Shown here: one piece after another, positions 7,498 through 16,581 of the stretch | Layout: each line of letters opens with the position of its first letter | Numbering within the stretch: position 1 is the stretch's first letter | NCBI RefSeq assembly: GCF_038967635.1 | Contig: NZ_CP152413.1 | Coordinates: 2,232,001-2,296,000 of the forward strand | Length of the DNA: 64,000 bases | DNA from: Bradyrhizobium sp. B124 | Lineage (GTDB): Bacteria; Pseudomonadota; Alphaproteobacteria; Rhizobiales; Xanthobacteraceae | Reading direction: 5' to 3' | Program-made: the position numbers and the translations under genes | Notes under the pieces: model-generated | What the model was told of the DNA's origin: nothing | What the model saw: only the letters and a program-made list of their open reading frames with translations | Database searches by the model: none

Positions 7498-8889
7498 TCA
7501 CGACGACTTCCTGATCTTGAAGCTCGCGAGATAATCGTCGGGCTTGGCCGGATCGAAAGTCTTGCCCATCACCGAGAACGACTTGTACGAGCTCGTCGGC
7601 GGCGTGAGCCCCATCTCGGCCATCACCTTCTTGGTGTCGGTGGCGAGATAGACCTGCTCGGCGACCGCCTTGTAGTCGACGTCGCCCTTGATCTGGCCCC
7701 AGCGCTTCATCTGCGTCAGCATCCACACCGCAAAGGACTGCCAGGGGAACGGATCGAAGTCGACGCGTTTCGGATCGGTCTTCACGCCGCCGAGGCCGTC
7801 GGCATAGGTGCCGGTCAGGACCTGCTCCAGCACCGTCACCGGCGCGTTGATGTAGTTGGCCGGCGCGATCGCCTCCGCGATCTGCTTGCGGTTCTCGGCC
7901 TTCGCAGCAAAGCCGGTGGCGTCCACGATCGCGCGGGTCAGCGCCGCGAAGGAGTTCGGCGCCGTCGTGATGAATTCGCGGCTCGCGGCAAAGCTGCAGC
8001 AGGGATGGCCGTCCCAGATCTCCTTGGACAGGATGTGCAGGAAGCCGACACCGTCATAGATCGCGCGCTGGCAGATGTTGTCGGGCGCGAGGAAGCCGTC
8101 GATGTTGTCGGCGCGCAGATTGGCGACCATTTCCGGCGGCGGCACCGAGCGGAGCTGCACGTCGGTATCCGGATCGAGCCCGTGCTCGGCGAGATAATAG
8201 CGCAGCAAATAATTGTGCATGGAGTAGTCGAACGGAATGGCGAACTTCATGCCTTTCCAATCCTTCGGATCGCGCTTGTCCTTGTGCTTGATGGCAAGCG
8301 TGATGCCCTGCCCGTTGATGTTCTCGATCGCGGGCACGGTGAAGGGTATCGCGTTGGCGCCAAGGCCGAGCGAGATCGCGATCGGCATCGGCGCCAGCAT
8401 GTGGGCAGCGTCGTATTCCTTGTTGATGGTCTTGTCGCGAATGACAGCCCAGCCGGCGGTCTTCACCACCTCGACGTCGAGGCCCTGCCTGGCATAGAAG
8501 CCGAGCGGCGCCGCCATGATGATCGGAGTGGCGCAGGTGATCGGGATGAAGCCGACCTTCAAATCCTTCTTCTCCGGTGGTCCGGCGTCGGCGAACGCCT
8601 CCGTCGCCGTCTTCAGCGGGACGAACTGCGACAGTGCGGCAAGCGCGGTCGCAGCGCCAACCGATTTCAGGAAGGCGCGGCGCGCGACATCCTGCGGAAA
8701 CACGGCCCGCATCACCGCCGACGCTACGATGCCTTCGTAGCGCTTCTGCTCGCTGAGATCGGCGACCGGCTCGCAGCGCGGCGTGCGCGCGGCACGCACA
8801 TGCTCGGCGGCTGAGCGATGCCGGCCACAGGCGCAGCCGGATCGCAGGAGCGCGCGGTCGGCGTCGAAGGGATCATCAAAGGTAGACAT
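7498..8889 (-). CDS. ABC transporter substrate-binding protein, NrtA/CmpA type, Tat-exported
   Basis: The 463-residue protein is a nitrate/bicarbonate/cyanate-type binding protein. After a cytoplasmic N-terminal extension of about 70 residues with three Cys (SGCACGRH and PRCEP) comes a twin-arginine signal, RRAFLKSVGAATALAALS, so the mature protein is expected in the periplasm in folded form. The ligand-binding core begins at KKDLKVGFIPITCATP and includes GFYARQGLDVEVVKTAGW and GHPCCSF. The start chosen gives MSTFDDPFDA; another ATG four codons upstream is equally possible and neither has a strong ribosome site. Genes for permease and ATPase follow. The ligand could be cyanate, nitrate, or an organic precursor. 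Confidence 0.87.
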   Translation of the reverse strand: MSTFDDPFDADRALLRSGCACGRHRSAAEHVRAARTPRCEPVADLSEQKRYEGIVASAVMRAVFPQDVARRAFLKSVGAATALAALSQFVPLKTATEAFADAGPPEKKDLKVGFIPITCATPIIMAAPLGFYARQGLDVEVVKTAGWAVIRDKTINKEYDAAHMLAPMPIAISLGLGANAIPFTVPAIENINGQGITLAIKHKDKRDPKDWKGMKFAIPFDYSMHNYLLRYYLAEHGLDPDTDVQLRSVPPPEMVANLRADNIDGFLAPDNICQRAIYDGVGFLHILSKEIWDGHPCCSFAASREFITTAPNSFAALTRAIVDATGFAAKAENRKQIAEAIAPANYINAPVTVLEQVLTGTYADGLGGVKTDPKRVDFDPFPWQSFAVWMLTQMKRWGQIKGDVDYKAVAEQVYLATDTKKVMAEMGLTPPTSSYKSFSVMGKTFDPAKPDDYLASFKIRKSS

Positions 8890-8995
8890 GCTGCGCCCCA
8901 TTGTCGCACCGAACCAAGAAGAGCTCCGCGATCCCGTGCATTGATCGGCGTCCGGCCGCGTTTTGCGCCGCCGGACGCCGACAAACATGCAGGTT

Positions 8996-9874
8996 CTATG
9001 CCGCCTTGTCCGTGACGACAGCCGCGGTCGGCAGGCCTTCATCGATCGGCAGCGACGGGTCGCGCGACCATTCGTTCCATGAGCCGAAGTACATCCGCAC
9101 GTCCTTCACGCCGGCGTTCTTCAGCGCCAGGAAGGTGTTCGAGGCGCGCGCGCCCTTGAAGCAGTAGAGATAGACCGGCGTGGTCTGCGAGATGCCGACG
9201 GTGGCGCACTCCGCCAGGATCTCGTCCTTCGACTTGAAGCGCGGGCCTTCGCCGGTCGGCTTCATCATCCGGTACCATTCCAGCCAGACGGCGCCGGGGA
9301 TGCGGCCCTTGCGCGGGCAGAAATCCTTGCCGTAGGGCGAGGAGCTCTCGCCGATCCACTCGTCGACATCGCGCACATCGAGGATTGCGACGCCGGGCTT
9401 GCCGACCGCGGCCAGCATTGCCTTGGCGTCGATCATGATGTCACCGGCCTCCGGCACGATCGCAAAGGAGGCCTTCGGCGGCACCGTCACGTCGGTGGTG
9501 ACCGGCAGATCGGCGGCTTTCCAGGCATCGAAGCCGCCATGCAGCACCTTCACCTTGGGATAGCCGAGCATCGTCAGCAGGTAATAGCCGCGGCAGGACT
9601 GGCCGAAGCCGGAATTCATCGACTGCTCGTAGATCACGGCGGTCTCCTTGCCGGAGAGACCGGCGGCGCCAAACGCGTCGGCGAACTTGGTCTTCAGCTC
9701 GTGGATGCCTTCCGGCGTCGAAGTCGCTAGGAATGTGAAGATGTCATGCACGTTGACGGCACCGGGCAAATGGCCGGCCGCATAGGCATCCGGATTCCGC
9801 GTGTCGATGATGACACATGGTTCTTTCTTGACGAGCTCGGCAAGTTCGCCGGCGGTGATCAGAACGTCCGTCAT
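8996..9874 (-). CDS. Two-domain sulfurtransferase (rhodanese/3-mercaptopyruvate sulfurtransferase family)
   Basis: The 292-residue enzyme has two rhodanese domains, about residues 1-130 and 145-280. The first keeps the IDTRNPDAYAAGHLPGA fold signature but has no loop cysteine at the active position. The second carries the catalytic loop Cys238 in YCFKGAR, where the usual loop is CGSGVTA or CQSGVRA, so substrate preference is hard to predict. Such enzymes move sulfane sulfur from thiosulfate or mercaptopyruvate to acceptors such as cyanide, making thiocyanate. AGGAGAGG precedes the ATG well. The location between an acyl-CoA dehydrogenase-like gene and an uptake system ending in cyanase suggests a role with a C-N-S compound. 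Confidence 0.88.
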   Translation of the reverse strand: MTDVLITAGELAELVKKEPCVIIDTRNPDAYAAGHLPGAVNVHDIFTFLATSTPEGIHELKTKFADAFGAAGLSGKETAVIYEQSMNSGFGQSCRGYYLLTMLGYPKVKVLHGGFDAWKAADLPVTTDVTVPPKASFAIVPEAGDIMIDAKAMLAAVGKPGVAILDVRDVDEWIGESSSPYGKDFCPRKGRIPGAVWLEWYRMMKPTGEGPRFKSKDEILAECATVGISQTTPVYLYCFKGARASNTFLALKNAGVKDVRMYFGSWNEWSRDPSLPIDEGLPTAAVVTDKAA

Positions 9875-9925
9875 GGCAGCCTCTCCTGTTTGTGGTTGCA
9901 GTTGTGGTGGTCCCGAACCTGTTTG

Positions 9926-9999
9926 AGCATGATCTCCGCGCAAACGCGTTCCGCGTTTGTCGCGAGGGAAAACCGGTTCCCACTTTTCCGGATCATGCT
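9926..9999. repeat. Dispersed palindromic repeat (AGCATGATC...GATCATGCT type)
   Basis: The outer arms AGCATGATC (9926-9934) and GATCATGCT (9991-9999) are perfect complements, and an inner dyad CAAACGCG/CGCGTTTG (9941-9959) plus AAACCGGTT lie between them. This is a widespread Bradyrhizobium intergenic element. It abuts the stop codon of the acyl-CoA dehydrogenase-like gene and lies within the operon. Confidence 0.8.
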
Positions 10000-11127
10000 T
10001 CAGCCGTCCGCCAGCATCTTGCGCAGCTGCTTGGTGGCGGGCGTGACGATCGCGACGAAATAGGCTTCGCGCAGCCTGCGCTGTGCGCGATGGCTCATCA
10101 GGTAGCCGCGCGCGCCGCAATGGAGCATCGCCGCATGCGCGAACGCGACGCTGGCATCGCCGATCCGCAGGCGCAGCGCGACGACACGGCGCCAATAGCT
10201 GTCATCGGTGTTGTAGGGATCGCTTGCCAGCGTCATCGCCTCCTTCTCGAACTCGGCATAGAGCTCGCGGAATTGCAGCGGCTGCTGCGGCAGATAGCGG
10301 TTGACGTGACCGAGCGGTGCATGGACCTCGTCCATGATGTTGATGCAATCCTTCATCAGCCCGAGGCCCATGCCGGCCTGCAGCAGGATGAAGCCGGCGC
10401 GGATCTTCTTGACGAACGGCGCAGCCGGCTCGGCCAGGATCAGTTCGTCCGGCACGAACACGTCGCGGAACTGGACGCCGTAGGTGCCGGTGCCATCCAT
10501 CGCCAGGAACGGCTTGCACGGCGTCAGCGTGATCGCGGGATCGGAGCAATCGGCAAGAAACATCACTGTGCTGCCCGACTCGCCGTTGGTGCCCTCGTCC
10601 TCGCGCTCGAAGATCGTGCCGAAGTAATGGTCGGGCCCGAGATTGGACACCCAGGGCAGCGCGCCGCGGACAATGTAGCCGCCATCGACCTTGCGGCCTT
10701 TCAGCTTCAGCCGCTCGATGCCGAAGAAGCTCTTCATCGGGTTGGAGAGCCCGGTGCCGCCGAGCGCACGCCCGCTGGAGAAGCAATTGCCGAAGCGCGC
10801 GGCGAGCTTCATGTTGGTGGAGTTGGCGACGTACCAGACCAGCGTGTTCTGGCACCACGCCATGAAGGCGGTGGCGCCGCAGACCTCGCCAAGCGCGGCC
10901 ATCGACTGGATCGCCCAGCGCAGGTCGGCAGGCCCCTCCTGCGGCACGTGGCTGCTCCACGCGCCGACCTTGCCGAGCCGGCGTAGGAATTCGCCGGGAT
11001 AGACCGAGCCGGCATCGATCGCGGATGCGAGCGGTGCCAGCTCCTGACGGGCGAGGCGCGCGACCTCGTCCGTGATCGTCGGTGCGGGATCTTGAGCTGC
11101 GACCCGCGATAAAGCCAGTGAACCCAT
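10000..11127 (-). CDS. Acyl-CoA dehydrogenase-like flavoprotein
   Basis: The product has 375 residues and the three-part acyl-CoA dehydrogenase layout: N-terminal helices (EVARLARQELAPLAS), a central beta domain with YIVRGALPWVSNLG and FVPDELIL, and a C-terminal helical bundle ending in HCGARGYLMSHRAQRRLREAYF. The catalytic Glu of classical acyl-CoA dehydrogenases is not obvious at its usual place, so the protein could instead be one of the FMN-type monooxygenase or desulfurisation relatives (DszC/SfnB-like). GGAGA lies before the ATG. It is second in the operon that ends in cyanase, and by context could oxidise the imported compound. The substrate is unknown. Confidence 0.8.
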   Translation of the reverse strand: MGSLALSRVAAQDPAPTITDEVARLARQELAPLASAIDAGSVYPGEFLRRLGKVGAWSSHVPQEGPADLRWAIQSMAALGEVCGATAFMAWCQNTLVWYVANSTNMKLAARFGNCFSSGRALGGTGLSNPMKSFFGIERLKLKGRKVDGGYIVRGALPWVSNLGPDHYFGTIFEREDEGTNGESGSTVMFLADCSDPAITLTPCKPFLAMDGTGTYGVQFRDVFVPDELILAEPAAPFVKKIRAGFILLQAGMGLGLMKDCINIMDEVHAPLGHVNRYLPQQPLQFRELYAEFEKEAMTLASDPYNTDDSYWRRVVALRLRIGDASVAFAHAAMLHCGARGYLMSHRAQRRLREAYFVAIVTPATKQLRKMLADG

Positions 11128-11162
11128 GGTTGGTCTCCGCACCTTGAATTGCCGGTCGAGCC

Positions 11163-11705
11163 TTACGCGCTGACCTCGAGATTGACGGGGCGGGTGAAGG
11201 TGTTGGCGACCGGCGACCACTTCTTCACATGCGCCACCAGCGCGTCGATCTCGGTCTGCGCGACACCCTCGCATTCCATGTCGACCTTGACGCGGACATC
11301 GGTGAAGCCGACCGGCTTCTCGCTGACGTCGCCGGTGCCCCACACCGCGGTGATGTTGAGATCGCCCTCGAGCTCGAGTTCGAGCTTGTTGACGATCCAG
11401 CCGCGATGCACCGCGTTGGCGTGCAGGCCGACCGCAAGGCAGGAGCCGAGCGCGGCGAGCGAGGCCTCCGACGGATTGGGCGCGGTGTCGTCACCGAGCA
11501 AGCCCGGCGGCTCATCGACGATGTAGGGCGCGAGGTTGCGGATGTAGTTGGCATGACGGAACTTGCCCTCGGCCACCGTTCTGCACTTCAAGGTCTTGAT
11601 GACCTTCGGGTTGGCCTTGCCGTTGGCAATCAGCTGCTCGAGCCCGCCTCTATCGATCGGCGCGAGGCAGCCGGTCAGTGCGGTTTTTTGAGCGACAGCG
11701 GTCAT
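11163..11705 (-). CDS. OsmC family protein
   Basis: This 180-residue protein is an OsmC/Ohr-type fold protein; well-studied members are thiol peroxidases. The peroxidatic-type Cys89 lies in AALGSCLAVGL, the conserved helix start. The second conserved Cys of Ohr/OsmC is not found: the matching segment reads VKKWSPVANT, with Ser. That single-Cys arrangement is common in the broader OsmC-like group with unclear function. AGGGAG precedes the ATG. It is the first gene of the cyanase operon and is divergent from a TetR gene, so it likely sits next to the regulated promoter. Confidence 0.88.
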   Translation of the reverse strand: MTAVAQKTALTGCLAPIDRGGLEQLIANGKANPKVIKTLKCRTVAEGKFRHANYIRNLAPYIVDEPPGLLGDDTAPNPSEASLAALGSCLAVGLHANAVHRGWIVNKLELELEGDLNITAVWGTGDVSEKPVGFTDVRVKVDMECEGVAQTEIDALVAHVKKWSPVANTFTRPVNLEVSA

Positions 11706-11742
11706 CAGTTTTCTCCCTGGGAGCGATGGATTGGGTCAGGAT

Positions 11743-11752
11743 ACCGAACGGT
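11743..11752. promoter_or_regulatory. Candidate TetR operator upstream of the OsmC-cyanase operon
   Basis: ACCGAACGGT is a perfect dyad (ACCG-AA-CGGT) 38 bases before the OsmC start, inside the region shared with the divergent TetR gene. Short GC-flanked dyads of this form are typical TetR-family half-site pairs. Assignment rests on symmetry and position alone. Confidence 0.3.
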
Positions 11753-11972
11753 CTGTTTCCTGCACGAAGCGTGCCAGTCCCGCCCCAAATCAAAAGGCGA
11801 AATCCCGCAGACGCTTAGCTGTGCCTGCCTGCGGATTGATCAGGGCGCGGCTGCTCAAACGCGGTGCATCTGCCGCGCCGCAGCGATTATTTTGAGCGCA
11901 GGACGGCGCACATGCCCGCCCCCGTGAAGATGCGGCTTGATGATTTCGCCGCGCTCCGATTTACTGCCGCGC

Positions 11973-12632
11973 ATGGTCAAATCGATTGCGAAGAAAAAAC
12001 CTGCCGCCGCGTTCGCCGTTGGCGACGACGAATCCGCGCGCGGCCGCCTGCTCAACGCGGCGACACATCTGTTCTGCAAGAACGGCATCAACGCCACTGG
12101 CATCGATGCGATCATCGACGAGGCCGGAACCGCCAAGACCACGCTCTACAAGCTGTTCGGCTCGAAGACCAACCTGGTCCACGCCGTGCTGGAAAGCGAA
12201 GGCAAGCAGTGGCGCGAGTGGTTCATCGGCGCGATCGAGGCCGGCGGCGGCGATCCGCAGACCAAGCTGGCACGGATCTTCCCCGCCCTGAAGAGCTGGT
12301 TCGCCGAGGAGCGCTTCTACGGCTGCCCCTTCATCAACGCGGTCGCCGAGCACGACAAGGACGCCAAGCAGTTCCGCAACATCGCGCTGAAGCACAAGAA
12401 GGTGGTGCTGGCGCATATCGAGAAGCTCGCCGGCGAGATGGGCGCGACCGAACCGGCCGTGCTCGCGCACCAGCTCGCGCTGTTGATCGACGGCGCCATC
12501 GTCGCCGCCATGGTGTCGTGCGATCCCGGTGTCGCCGACACCGCGGGCCTCGCCGCCAGCAATCTGTTCGCGCCGGCCAAGCTGAAGAAGGCGAAGCGCA
12601 CGGGCCGCGCGGACGAACTTATGGCAGTCTAG
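11973..12632 (+). CDS. TetR family transcriptional regulator
   Basis: The 219-residue protein has a TetR helix-turn-helix near its N terminus: GRLLNAATHLFCKNGINATGIDAIIDEAGTAKTTLYKLFGSK in consecutive blocks, with TTLYKLF as recognition helix. The C-terminal ligand domain contains RFYGCPFINAVAEH, a motif of one TetR subgroup in rhizobia. Two further starts (ATG 11 codons upstream and TTG just before it) are possible; no strong ribosome site distinguishes them, so the start is uncertain. It is divergent from the seven-gene OsmC-to-cyanase operon and probably represses it. No inducer can be inferred. Confidence 0.88.
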   Translation: MVKSIAKKKPAAAFAVGDDESARGRLLNAATHLFCKNGINATGIDAIIDEAGTAKTTLYKLFGSKTNLVHAVLESEGKQWREWFIGAIEAGGGDPQTKLARIFPALKSWFAEERFYGCPFINAVAEHDKDAKQFRNIALKHKKVVLAHIEKLAGEMGATEPAVLAHQLALLIDGAIVAAMVSCDPGVADTAGLAASNLFAPAKLKKAKRTGRADELMAV

Positions 12633-12885
12633 GCGCCGCGATGGAGCGACGCCCCCGATCACCTCGTTGCCCGCCTTGATCGGCACGCCCGCCCGAAACT
12701 CAACCGCCGGCCGAACGGACCGTCGCGACCAACGGCCGCATCGCAGCCTCCGGCATCGGTATTCGGCGGCGCGATCGCCCGCCGGATTTACCTGTCGTCA
12801 ATCACACCGGGCGATCCGCCGCGGCCTTAAACGCCTGTTAGCTCCGGCCGGGTCAGTTGCCACGTGAAAGTACGGGGCAAGAACA

Positions 12886-14103
12886 ATGCAGTCCGAAAAA
12901 GGACGATACAGCCAGCCGCGCTGGGGCGTGACGCGCTGGCTCGCCGATGCGGGTCCGGGCGTGCCCGATGACATCCGCTCGGCGCTGATCGGGGATCTCT
13001 ATGGCTCGCTGCCGGTGTTCGCGGCCGGCGCGGTCAATACGGTCGCCGTCGCAGCCGTGATTGCGATCCGCGAGCCGACCGCGCCGTTCATCGCCTGGGT
13101 CATCCTCGAACTCGTCATCTGCCTCTCGCGACTGACGGTGCTCGTGGCTGCGCATCGCGCGGCACGCGAAGGGCGGCCGACGCCGACCGACCTGCACCTC
13201 GTCCTCGCGGTCGCCTGGAGCGCCAGCGTCGGCTTCGGCATCCTGATCAGCCTCGCAAGCGGCGATTGGGTGGTTGCGATGCTGGCCGCGCTGTCGGCGG
13301 CGGCGATGGTCGGCGGCATCTGCTTCCGCAACTTCAGCGCCCCGCGCCTTGCCGGAACCATGATCCTGCTCAGCCTCGGTCCGATCGTCCCGGGCGCGGC
13401 GCTGGCCGGCGAGCCGCTGCTGTTCATCGTGTTCCTGCAGGTGCCGATGTATCTCGCGGCGATGACGGTCGCGGCCTTCCGCCTCAACAAGATGCTGATC
13501 GCGACCATGCGCGCCGAGCGCGAGAACGGTCATCTTGCCCATCACGACACCCTGACCGGCCTGCGCAATCGCGCCGGTTTCGTCGCCGCGCTGAATACGA
13601 AGCTCGCGGCTCCGGCCGGACATGGCAGGCCGTTCGCGCTGCTGTTCCTCGACCTCGACAGTTTCAAGCCGGTCAACGACACCTATGGCCATGCGGCCGG
13701 CGACCAGGTCCTGATGCTGGCCGCCGAGCGGCTGCGGCGCGCTCTGCCCGAGACCGCGGTGATCGCGCGGCTCGGCGGCGATGAATTCGTGGTGCTGGCG
13801 AACGGCGCCACCGCCGAGCAGGCGCTCGGGATCGGCCAGCGCATCATCCAGGCCGTCACGATGCCGTACCGGCTCGCCGACGGCATCTTCGCCAAGGTCG
13901 GCGTCAGTGTCGGCGTCGCCGTGTCGCCCGAGCACGGCACCGAGGCCGAGGAGCTCCTGGCCGTTGCCGATGCCGCGCTCTACGAAGCCAAATCGGACGG
14001 CAAGGCACAGTGCCGCATGGCGTCCGTCGCCACCAATGTCGCGGCGCTGCGCCGGCTGACGAAAATGGACCCCACGCCGGCTCTCGATCGCGGCGCCGCC
14101 TGA
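12886..14103 (+). CDS. Membrane diguanylate cyclase (GGDEF)
   Basis: The 405-residue protein should make cyclic di-GMP at the inner membrane. Residues about 35-200 hold roughly six hydrophobic segments (for example VAVAAVIAI, WVILELVICL, MILLSLGPIVPG), followed by a GGDEF domain from about 215 to 380. The active-site motif is an intact GGDEF at 297-301, with DLDSFKPVNDTYGHAAGD before it and a DAALYEAK segment after. The inhibitory I-site RxxD expected just before GGDEF is absent (ETAVIARL), so product feedback is probably lacking. No EAL domain is present. It is monocistronic as far as seen. Confidence 0.92.
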   Translation: MQSEKGRYSQPRWGVTRWLADAGPGVPDDIRSALIGDLYGSLPVFAAGAVNTVAVAAVIAIREPTAPFIAWVILELVICLSRLTVLVAAHRAAREGRPTPTDLHLVLAVAWSASVGFGILISLASGDWVVAMLAALSAAAMVGGICFRNFSAPRLAGTMILLSLGPIVPGAALAGEPLLFIVFLQVPMYLAAMTVAAFRLNKMLIATMRAERENGHLAHHDTLTGLRNRAGFVAALNTKLAAPAGHGRPFALLFLDLDSFKPVNDTYGHAAGDQVLMLAAERLRRALPETAVIARLGGDEFVVLANGATAEQALGIGQRIIQAVTMPYRLADGIFAKVGVSVGVAVSPEHGTEAEELLAVADAALYEAKSDGKAQCRMASVATNVAALRRLTKMDPTPALDRGAA

Positions 14104-14140
14104 GACGAAATCCGGCAGGCCCAGCAACCGGCAAACGCCG

Positions 14141-15727
14141 TCAGTGTCTTGTGTCGAGCTTGCGCAATTCGGCATTGGCTGGCGCCCATTCGACGTAGGT
14201 CTTCGGGCATCCGTCCACGGCGAGGCGAAGCAGCCGCACGGCCTCGTCAGTCGCACCTTTCGCCAGCGCCAGCTCACCACCATAGAAATACGCTTCGCAG
14301 AGCTGCCCTCGCATCCTGACCTGATTGGCATCGTCGGCGGCCTTCACGACATCCTCCAGCGTTGTAGCGCCGAGGAACAGGCGAACGATCGGCGCCGGCC
14401 AATTCGACAGGTCAAGCCGCCCGGAGGCCTCATCAAGTCCGCTCGGTTGGCCGGTCTTCTGGCGCACGAGGTCGAGCCAAAGCTGCGTGTAGAGATTTTT
14501 CCGGTCGAGCTCGCCTGCGCGGACGAGATCGTCGCGCGCCTCCGGCAAGAGGCCGCCCTGGAAATGAGCGACCGCGGCCACACGGTAGAGACCGGGGGCA
14601 TCTGGAGCCAGCTGGATCCCCTGCTTGATATCGGATAGCGCGCGTTCGAGGTCGCCACGCGCGAGAAACACGGCGGCACGGCCTTCATAGGGTCCGGGAG
14701 TTTTCGGACTAAGCTGGATAACCTGATCAAAGTCTGCCAAGGCAAGCTCAAAATCACCCTTGGCGACGTGCGCGTGGCCACGACAGAGCAGCCCAGCAGC
14801 CGCCCCGCGCTGCCCGCCGATCGCGATCGCCCGATCGCAGTCGGCAAGGGCACGGTCCGGTTCGTCCTTGAAGTCGTAGGCCCGTCCGCGACCGACATAG
14901 GCGTCGACATTGTCCGGATGAAGTGCAATGACCTGGCTGTAGTCGGCGATCGCGCTATCGATATCCCTCCTCATTATATGGGCGGCGGCGCGTGTCAGGT
15001 ACGCACCGGCGTCCTTTGGATTGAACTGGATGGCCTGGTTGAGGTCGGCCAGCCCAAGTGCAAAATCGCCGTTGGTGATACGCACCCTGGCGCGGCAGAT
15101 GAGCCCGGCGCCAGCGCCCCGCTCCGGGCTGATCTCGATCGCGCGATTGCAGTCGGCGATGGCACGGTCCGGTTCGCCCTTGAAGTCGTAGGCCAGCGCG
15201 CGGCCGAGATATGCGGCGACATTGGCCGGATGAATGAGAAGCACCTGCCCATAATCGGCGATTGCGCGGTCGGCGTCTCTTTTCATGATATGGGCGCCAG
15301 CCCGTCCCAGGTACGCGTAGGCATCCTTTGGATTGAGTTCTACCGCTCTGCCGAAGTCGGTAAGTGCCTCATCGACATCGCCCTTCCGTTGGTACGCCCA
15401 TGCCCTGCGCACGAAGGCGATCTGATTGTTCGAATCGTGCTCGATGACATGCGTGTAGTCTGCGATTGCCCGGTCCACCTCGCCCTTTTCAAGCAGGAAC
15501 ATGGCCCGCCGAAAATAGGCAAAGGTCGTACCTTGCAGATTGCCTGGTGTCGCCTCGATCACGGCCGTGCAACCTGCGATGCGATCATCCGGGCTGATAT
15601 TTGCGGTCCCGTTGCATTTGGCCGCCTGCGAAGACTGGGCGCGGACCGTTGGAATTGGCGCCAGCAACACGCCAAGCACCATCATCAACGCCTTGGCGGC
15701 GAATACACACTTCAACTGTTTCGTCAC
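14141..15727 (-). CDS. Secreted tetratricopeptide repeat protein with internal duplication
   Basis: About 528 residues with an N-terminal signal peptide (FAAKALMMVLGVLLAPIPTVRAQ) and at least eight TPR units from about residue 65 to 385, expected to act as a periplasmic protein-binding scaffold. A block of about 104 residues is tandemly duplicated: copy one begins AYAYLGRAGAHIMKRD and copy two AGAYLTRAAAHIMRRD, followed in each by AYDFKGEPDRA/AYDFKDEPDRA. A GTG start six codons into a longer frame was chosen because GCGGGGGAC stands before it; the upstream GTG remains possible. Partner and role are unknown. The gene stands alone between a diguanylate cyclase and an SDR gene. Confidence 0.85.
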   Translation of the reverse strand: MTKQLKCVFAAKALMMVLGVLLAPIPTVRAQSSQAAKCNGTANISPDDRIAGCTAVIEATPGNLQGTTFAYFRRAMFLLEKGEVDRAIADYTHVIEHDSNNQIAFVRRAWAYQRKGDVDEALTDFGRAVELNPKDAYAYLGRAGAHIMKRDADRAIADYGQVLLIHPANVAAYLGRALAYDFKGEPDRAIADCNRAIEISPERGAGAGLICRARVRITNGDFALGLADLNQAIQFNPKDAGAYLTRAAAHIMRRDIDSAIADYSQVIALHPDNVDAYVGRGRAYDFKDEPDRALADCDRAIAIGGQRGAAAGLLCRGHAHVAKGDFELALADFDQVIQLSPKTPGPYEGRAAVFLARGDLERALSDIKQGIQLAPDAPGLYRVAAVAHFQGGLLPEARDDLVRAGELDRKNLYTQLWLDLVRQKTGQPSGLDEASGRLDLSNWPAPIVRLFLGATTLEDVVKAADDANQVRMRGQLCEAYFYGGELALAKGATDEAVRLLRLAVDGCPKTYVEWAPANAELRKLDTRH

Positions 15728-15852
15728 GTCGTCCCCCGCGCCCACTAGGGACTATTAGCAAAGCTCGCGCTTGCAACACAACCCTCCGTTGCTTAAGCGG
15801 CAACGGGCGAGTTGGTGACGTGCTCCGCGCGGCAACGCGCGAAGCCGCCGCG

Positions 15853-16581
15853 CTACAGATCGAAGTTCGTCGGCAGCATCACGACGTCGCGGATGGTCAT
15901 GCCGCGCGGCCGGGTCAGCATGAACATCACGACCTCGGCGACTTCGCTCGCCTCCAGCAGGCTGCCCGCCGCCTTGGCCTCCTCGAGCTTCTCCGTCGGC
16001 CAGTCCGCGAGCAGCGCGCTGATCACGGGCCCGGGCGAGATCGAGCCGACGCGGATGCCGTGCTTGAACACCTGGCGCCGCACCGTCTGCACGAAGCAGT
16101 TGATCGCCCATTTCGACGACGCATAGACCGGCTCCCACGGCGTCGGGAAATGCGCGGCGAGCGAGCTCGTCACGATGATGTCGCCGGTGCCGCGCGCGAT
16201 CATGTGCGGCAGCACGTCGTGCACGTTCTTCATCACGACGTTGACGTTGAGGTTCAACATCCGGTCGATCGCGCTGGTGTCGGCATCGACGAGATCGCCG
16301 CCGACATAGATCCCCGCATTGGCGTGCAGGATGTCGAGCTGGCCGGCCTTCTCGAGGATTTTTGGCAGCAGCGTCGCGCAGGCTTTCGGGTCGAGCAGGT
16401 CGATGACCAGCGGGATCACCGCATCGCCATGCTTGCCGGCGAGCGCTTGCAGCGCGGCCGCGTCGCGGTCGACCATCACCACGCGCGCGCCCGCAGCCAG
16501 CATCGCCTCGCTGCTCGCAAGTCCAATGCCTGACGCCGCCCCGGTCACGGCCGCGACCTTGCCTTCCAATTGCTTCGCCAT
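15853..16581 (-). CDS. Short-chain dehydrogenase, ribitol 2-dehydrogenase-like
   Basis: The product is a 242-residue classical SDR. The NAD-binding motif TGAASGIG is at residues 13-20, NAG at 88-90, and the catalytic Ser140, Tyr153 and Lys157 are all present (VTSSLAA, PVYASSK). The order and wording of blocks such as LDILHANAGIYVGG, WEPVYASSKWAI and SPGPVISALLADWP resemble bacterial ribitol 2-dehydrogenase, which oxidises ribitol to D-ribulose. That assignment is from remembered family patterns and other polyols are possible. The ATG chosen is preceded by GGGTGGAG; a GTG three codons upstream exists. No sugar transport genes are next to it. Confidence 0.85.
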   Translation of the reverse strand: MAKQLEGKVAAVTGAASGIGLASSEAMLAAGARVVMVDRDAAALQALAGKHGDAVIPLVIDLLDPKACATLLPKILEKAGQLDILHANAGIYVGGDLVDADTSAIDRMLNLNVNVVMKNVHDVLPHMIARGTGDIIVTSSLAAHFPTPWEPVYASSKWAINCFVQTVRRQVFKHGIRVGSISPGPVISALLADWPTEKLEEAKAAGSLLEASEVAEVVMFMLTRPRGMTIRDVVMLPTNFDL

